Source: Pseudomonas sp. DTU12.3 | Lineage (GTDB): Bacteria; Pseudomonadota; Gammaproteobacteria; Pseudomonadales; Pseudomonadaceae | Reading direction: 5' to 3' | NCBI RefSeq assembly: GCF_004124275.1 | Contig: NZ_CP027218.1 | Coordinates: 4,219,501 to 4,283,500, forward strand | Length of the DNA stretch: 64,000 bases | In this document: positions 63,142 to 64,000 of the stretch, piece by piece | Layout of the letters: each line of letters opens with the position of its first letter | Numbering within the stretch: the first letter of the stretch is position 1 | Made by a program: the position numbers and the translations under genes | Notes under the pieces: model-generated | Database searches by the model: none | Told to the model about the DNA's origin: nothing | What the model saw: only the letters and a program-made list of their open reading frames with translations

Positions 63142-64000
63142 ATGTTCAAACTGACGCCCCTCACCGCCGCCCTCCTGGTCATGATCAGTGCCCAGGCCAT
63201 GGCCGACGACAGCCTGTCCAACCAGAGTCAGGCCGGTACTGCCAACATCGCGGACGTGAAACAGACCCAAGCGCCGTTCAGCACCGCCACCCAGACCCAA
63301 CTGGGCCAAGGCAACGACGCCGCCGCCGTGCAAGACCACGCCAGCAGCGTGATTACCCAGGACGCGGTCGGCGACTACAACGCCGGTTACGCCGAACAGC
63401 TTTACGAAGACAACGCCACCATCACCCAGCAACAGGTCGGCGCCTTCAACACCGCCCACGCCAGCCAGTCGCTGGGTTTCGGCGCACCAAACAGTGCGCT
63501 GCAACAGCAGCAAGGCAGCGGTAACTTCTCGTTCATCTATCAGGATTCGCAGAACGGCAGCGAAGGCAAAACCTTCCAGTTCGGCGACAGCAACGAAGCC
63601 AACATCGAACAACTCTATGAAGGCAGCGGCAACAGCTCGGTGATCACCCAATACGGCACCGCCAACTACGGCACCGCCGAACAGGTCACTCACAACGGCG
63701 GCCAGATCGGCATCAACCAGGCCGGCGAAAACAACTACGCCTACGGCGACCAGCGCAACGGCACCGGCGGCAACATCACCATCAACCAGTTCGGCAACCT
63801 CAACGGCAGTGAAATCTGGCAAGACAGCCAACTCGCCAGCCAGGCCACCGTCAACCAATACGGCGACAGCAACGAAACCGTGGTCGACCAAAGCTTCGGC
63901 GAAAACAACAACGCCGCCGTCACCCAGGTCGGCAACACCAACGCGATCTACGCCGACCAATTCGAATCGGTCAACTCGACGCTGGCGCTGTACCAGGTGG
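63142..64000 (+). CDS. csgA: CsgA-like major curlin, extended (3' end missing)
   Basis: The frame is still open at the window edge after about 286 residues, already about twice the length of enteric CsgA. A signal peptide (to AMADD) is followed by many curlin repeats: TQTQLGQGNDAAAVQ, FGDSNEANIEQLYEGSGNSSVITQYG, INQAGENNYAYGDQ, VNQYGDSNETVVDQ and VTQVGNTNAIYADQ. Tyr, Asn and Gln are abundant. It should be the main fibre subunit. The ribosome site is GGAGAG. Confidence 0.9.
   Translation, partial: MFKLTPLTAALLVMISAQAMADDSLSNQSQAGTANIADVKQTQAPFSTATQTQLGQGNDAAAVQDHASSVITQDAVGDYNAGYAEQLYEDNATITQQQVGAFNTAHASQSLGFGAPNSALQQQQGSGNFSFIYQDSQNGSEGKTFQFGDSNEANIEQLYEGSGNSSVITQYGTANYGTAEQVTHNGGQIGINQAGENNYAYGDQRNGTGGNITINQFGNLNGSEIWQDSQLASQATVNQYGDSNETVVDQSFGENNNAAVTQVGNTNAIYADQFESVNSTLALYQV

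Overview
The window looks like a chromosomal segment of a fluorescent-group Pseudomonas. The evidence is GC-rich coding sequence with Pseudomonas-like codon use, a 2-oxoadipate dioxygenase (HglS) of the P. putida type, a MnxR/MnxS/McoA-like manganese-oxidation locus, and several copies of three intergenic inverted-repeat (REP/REPIN-like) families common in these genomes. No rRNA, tRNA, CRISPR array or complete insertion sequence was seen. Family assignments rest on reading motifs by eye; no database search was run.

Layout. (1) 1-5.9 kb: the 5' part of a MASE2-GGDEF diguanylate cyclase, a flavin monooxygenase with an alpha/beta hydrolase, hglS, and a DJ-1/PfpI protein. (2) 5.9-16.4 kb: an orphan type VI secretion island (hcp, vgrG, DUF4123 adaptor, rhs effector with its immunity gene), then an AT-rich tail of apparent orphan immunity genes, including a barstar homologue and a SUKH-like protein. 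(3) 16.4-28.1 kb: envelope and housekeeping genes: two secreted proteins of unclear role (one with Sel1 repeats), a VanW-family protein, a GT2 glycosyltransferase, small conserved proteins, an ABC ATPase/FtsX permease/CrtC-AttH lipoprotein operon, and a membrane sulfatase-fold protein. (4) 28.5-47.5 kb: a long, nearly gap-free operon for a Wzx/Wzy-type exopolysaccharide. It supplies UDP-GlcA and probably UDP-GalA, primes lipid carrier, assembles, flips, polymerises and exports the chain, and carries an unusually rich modification set: two deacetylases, three GNAT-fold proteins and a secreted glycosidase-like protein. (5) 47.6-49.9 kb: a methyltransferase, a HigBA-type toxin-antitoxin pair and a small secreted protein, separated by repeats. 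(6) 49.9-58.6 kb: a sigma54 response regulator, two paralogous sensor kinases and, between them, a four-motif multicopper oxidase with an SCO1-cytochrome c fusion. This matches the MnxR/MnxS1/MnxS2/McoA locus. (7) 58.9-64.0 kb: two related secreted proteins, then a CsgB-like and a CsgA-like curlin; the latter runs off the end.

How the parts may work together. Much of the window concerns the cell surface and biofilm matrix: a c-di-GMP cyclase at one end, an acidic polysaccharide locus in the middle, and curli-type amyloids at the other end beside an extracytoplasmic metal-oxidising system. The best regulatory signal is a near-consensus sigma54 promoter directly upstream of the multicopper oxidase, which fits control by the neighbouring NtrC-family regulator. 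A second, slightly weaker sigma54-like element lies upstream of hcp, downstream of a perfect 46-bp palindrome.
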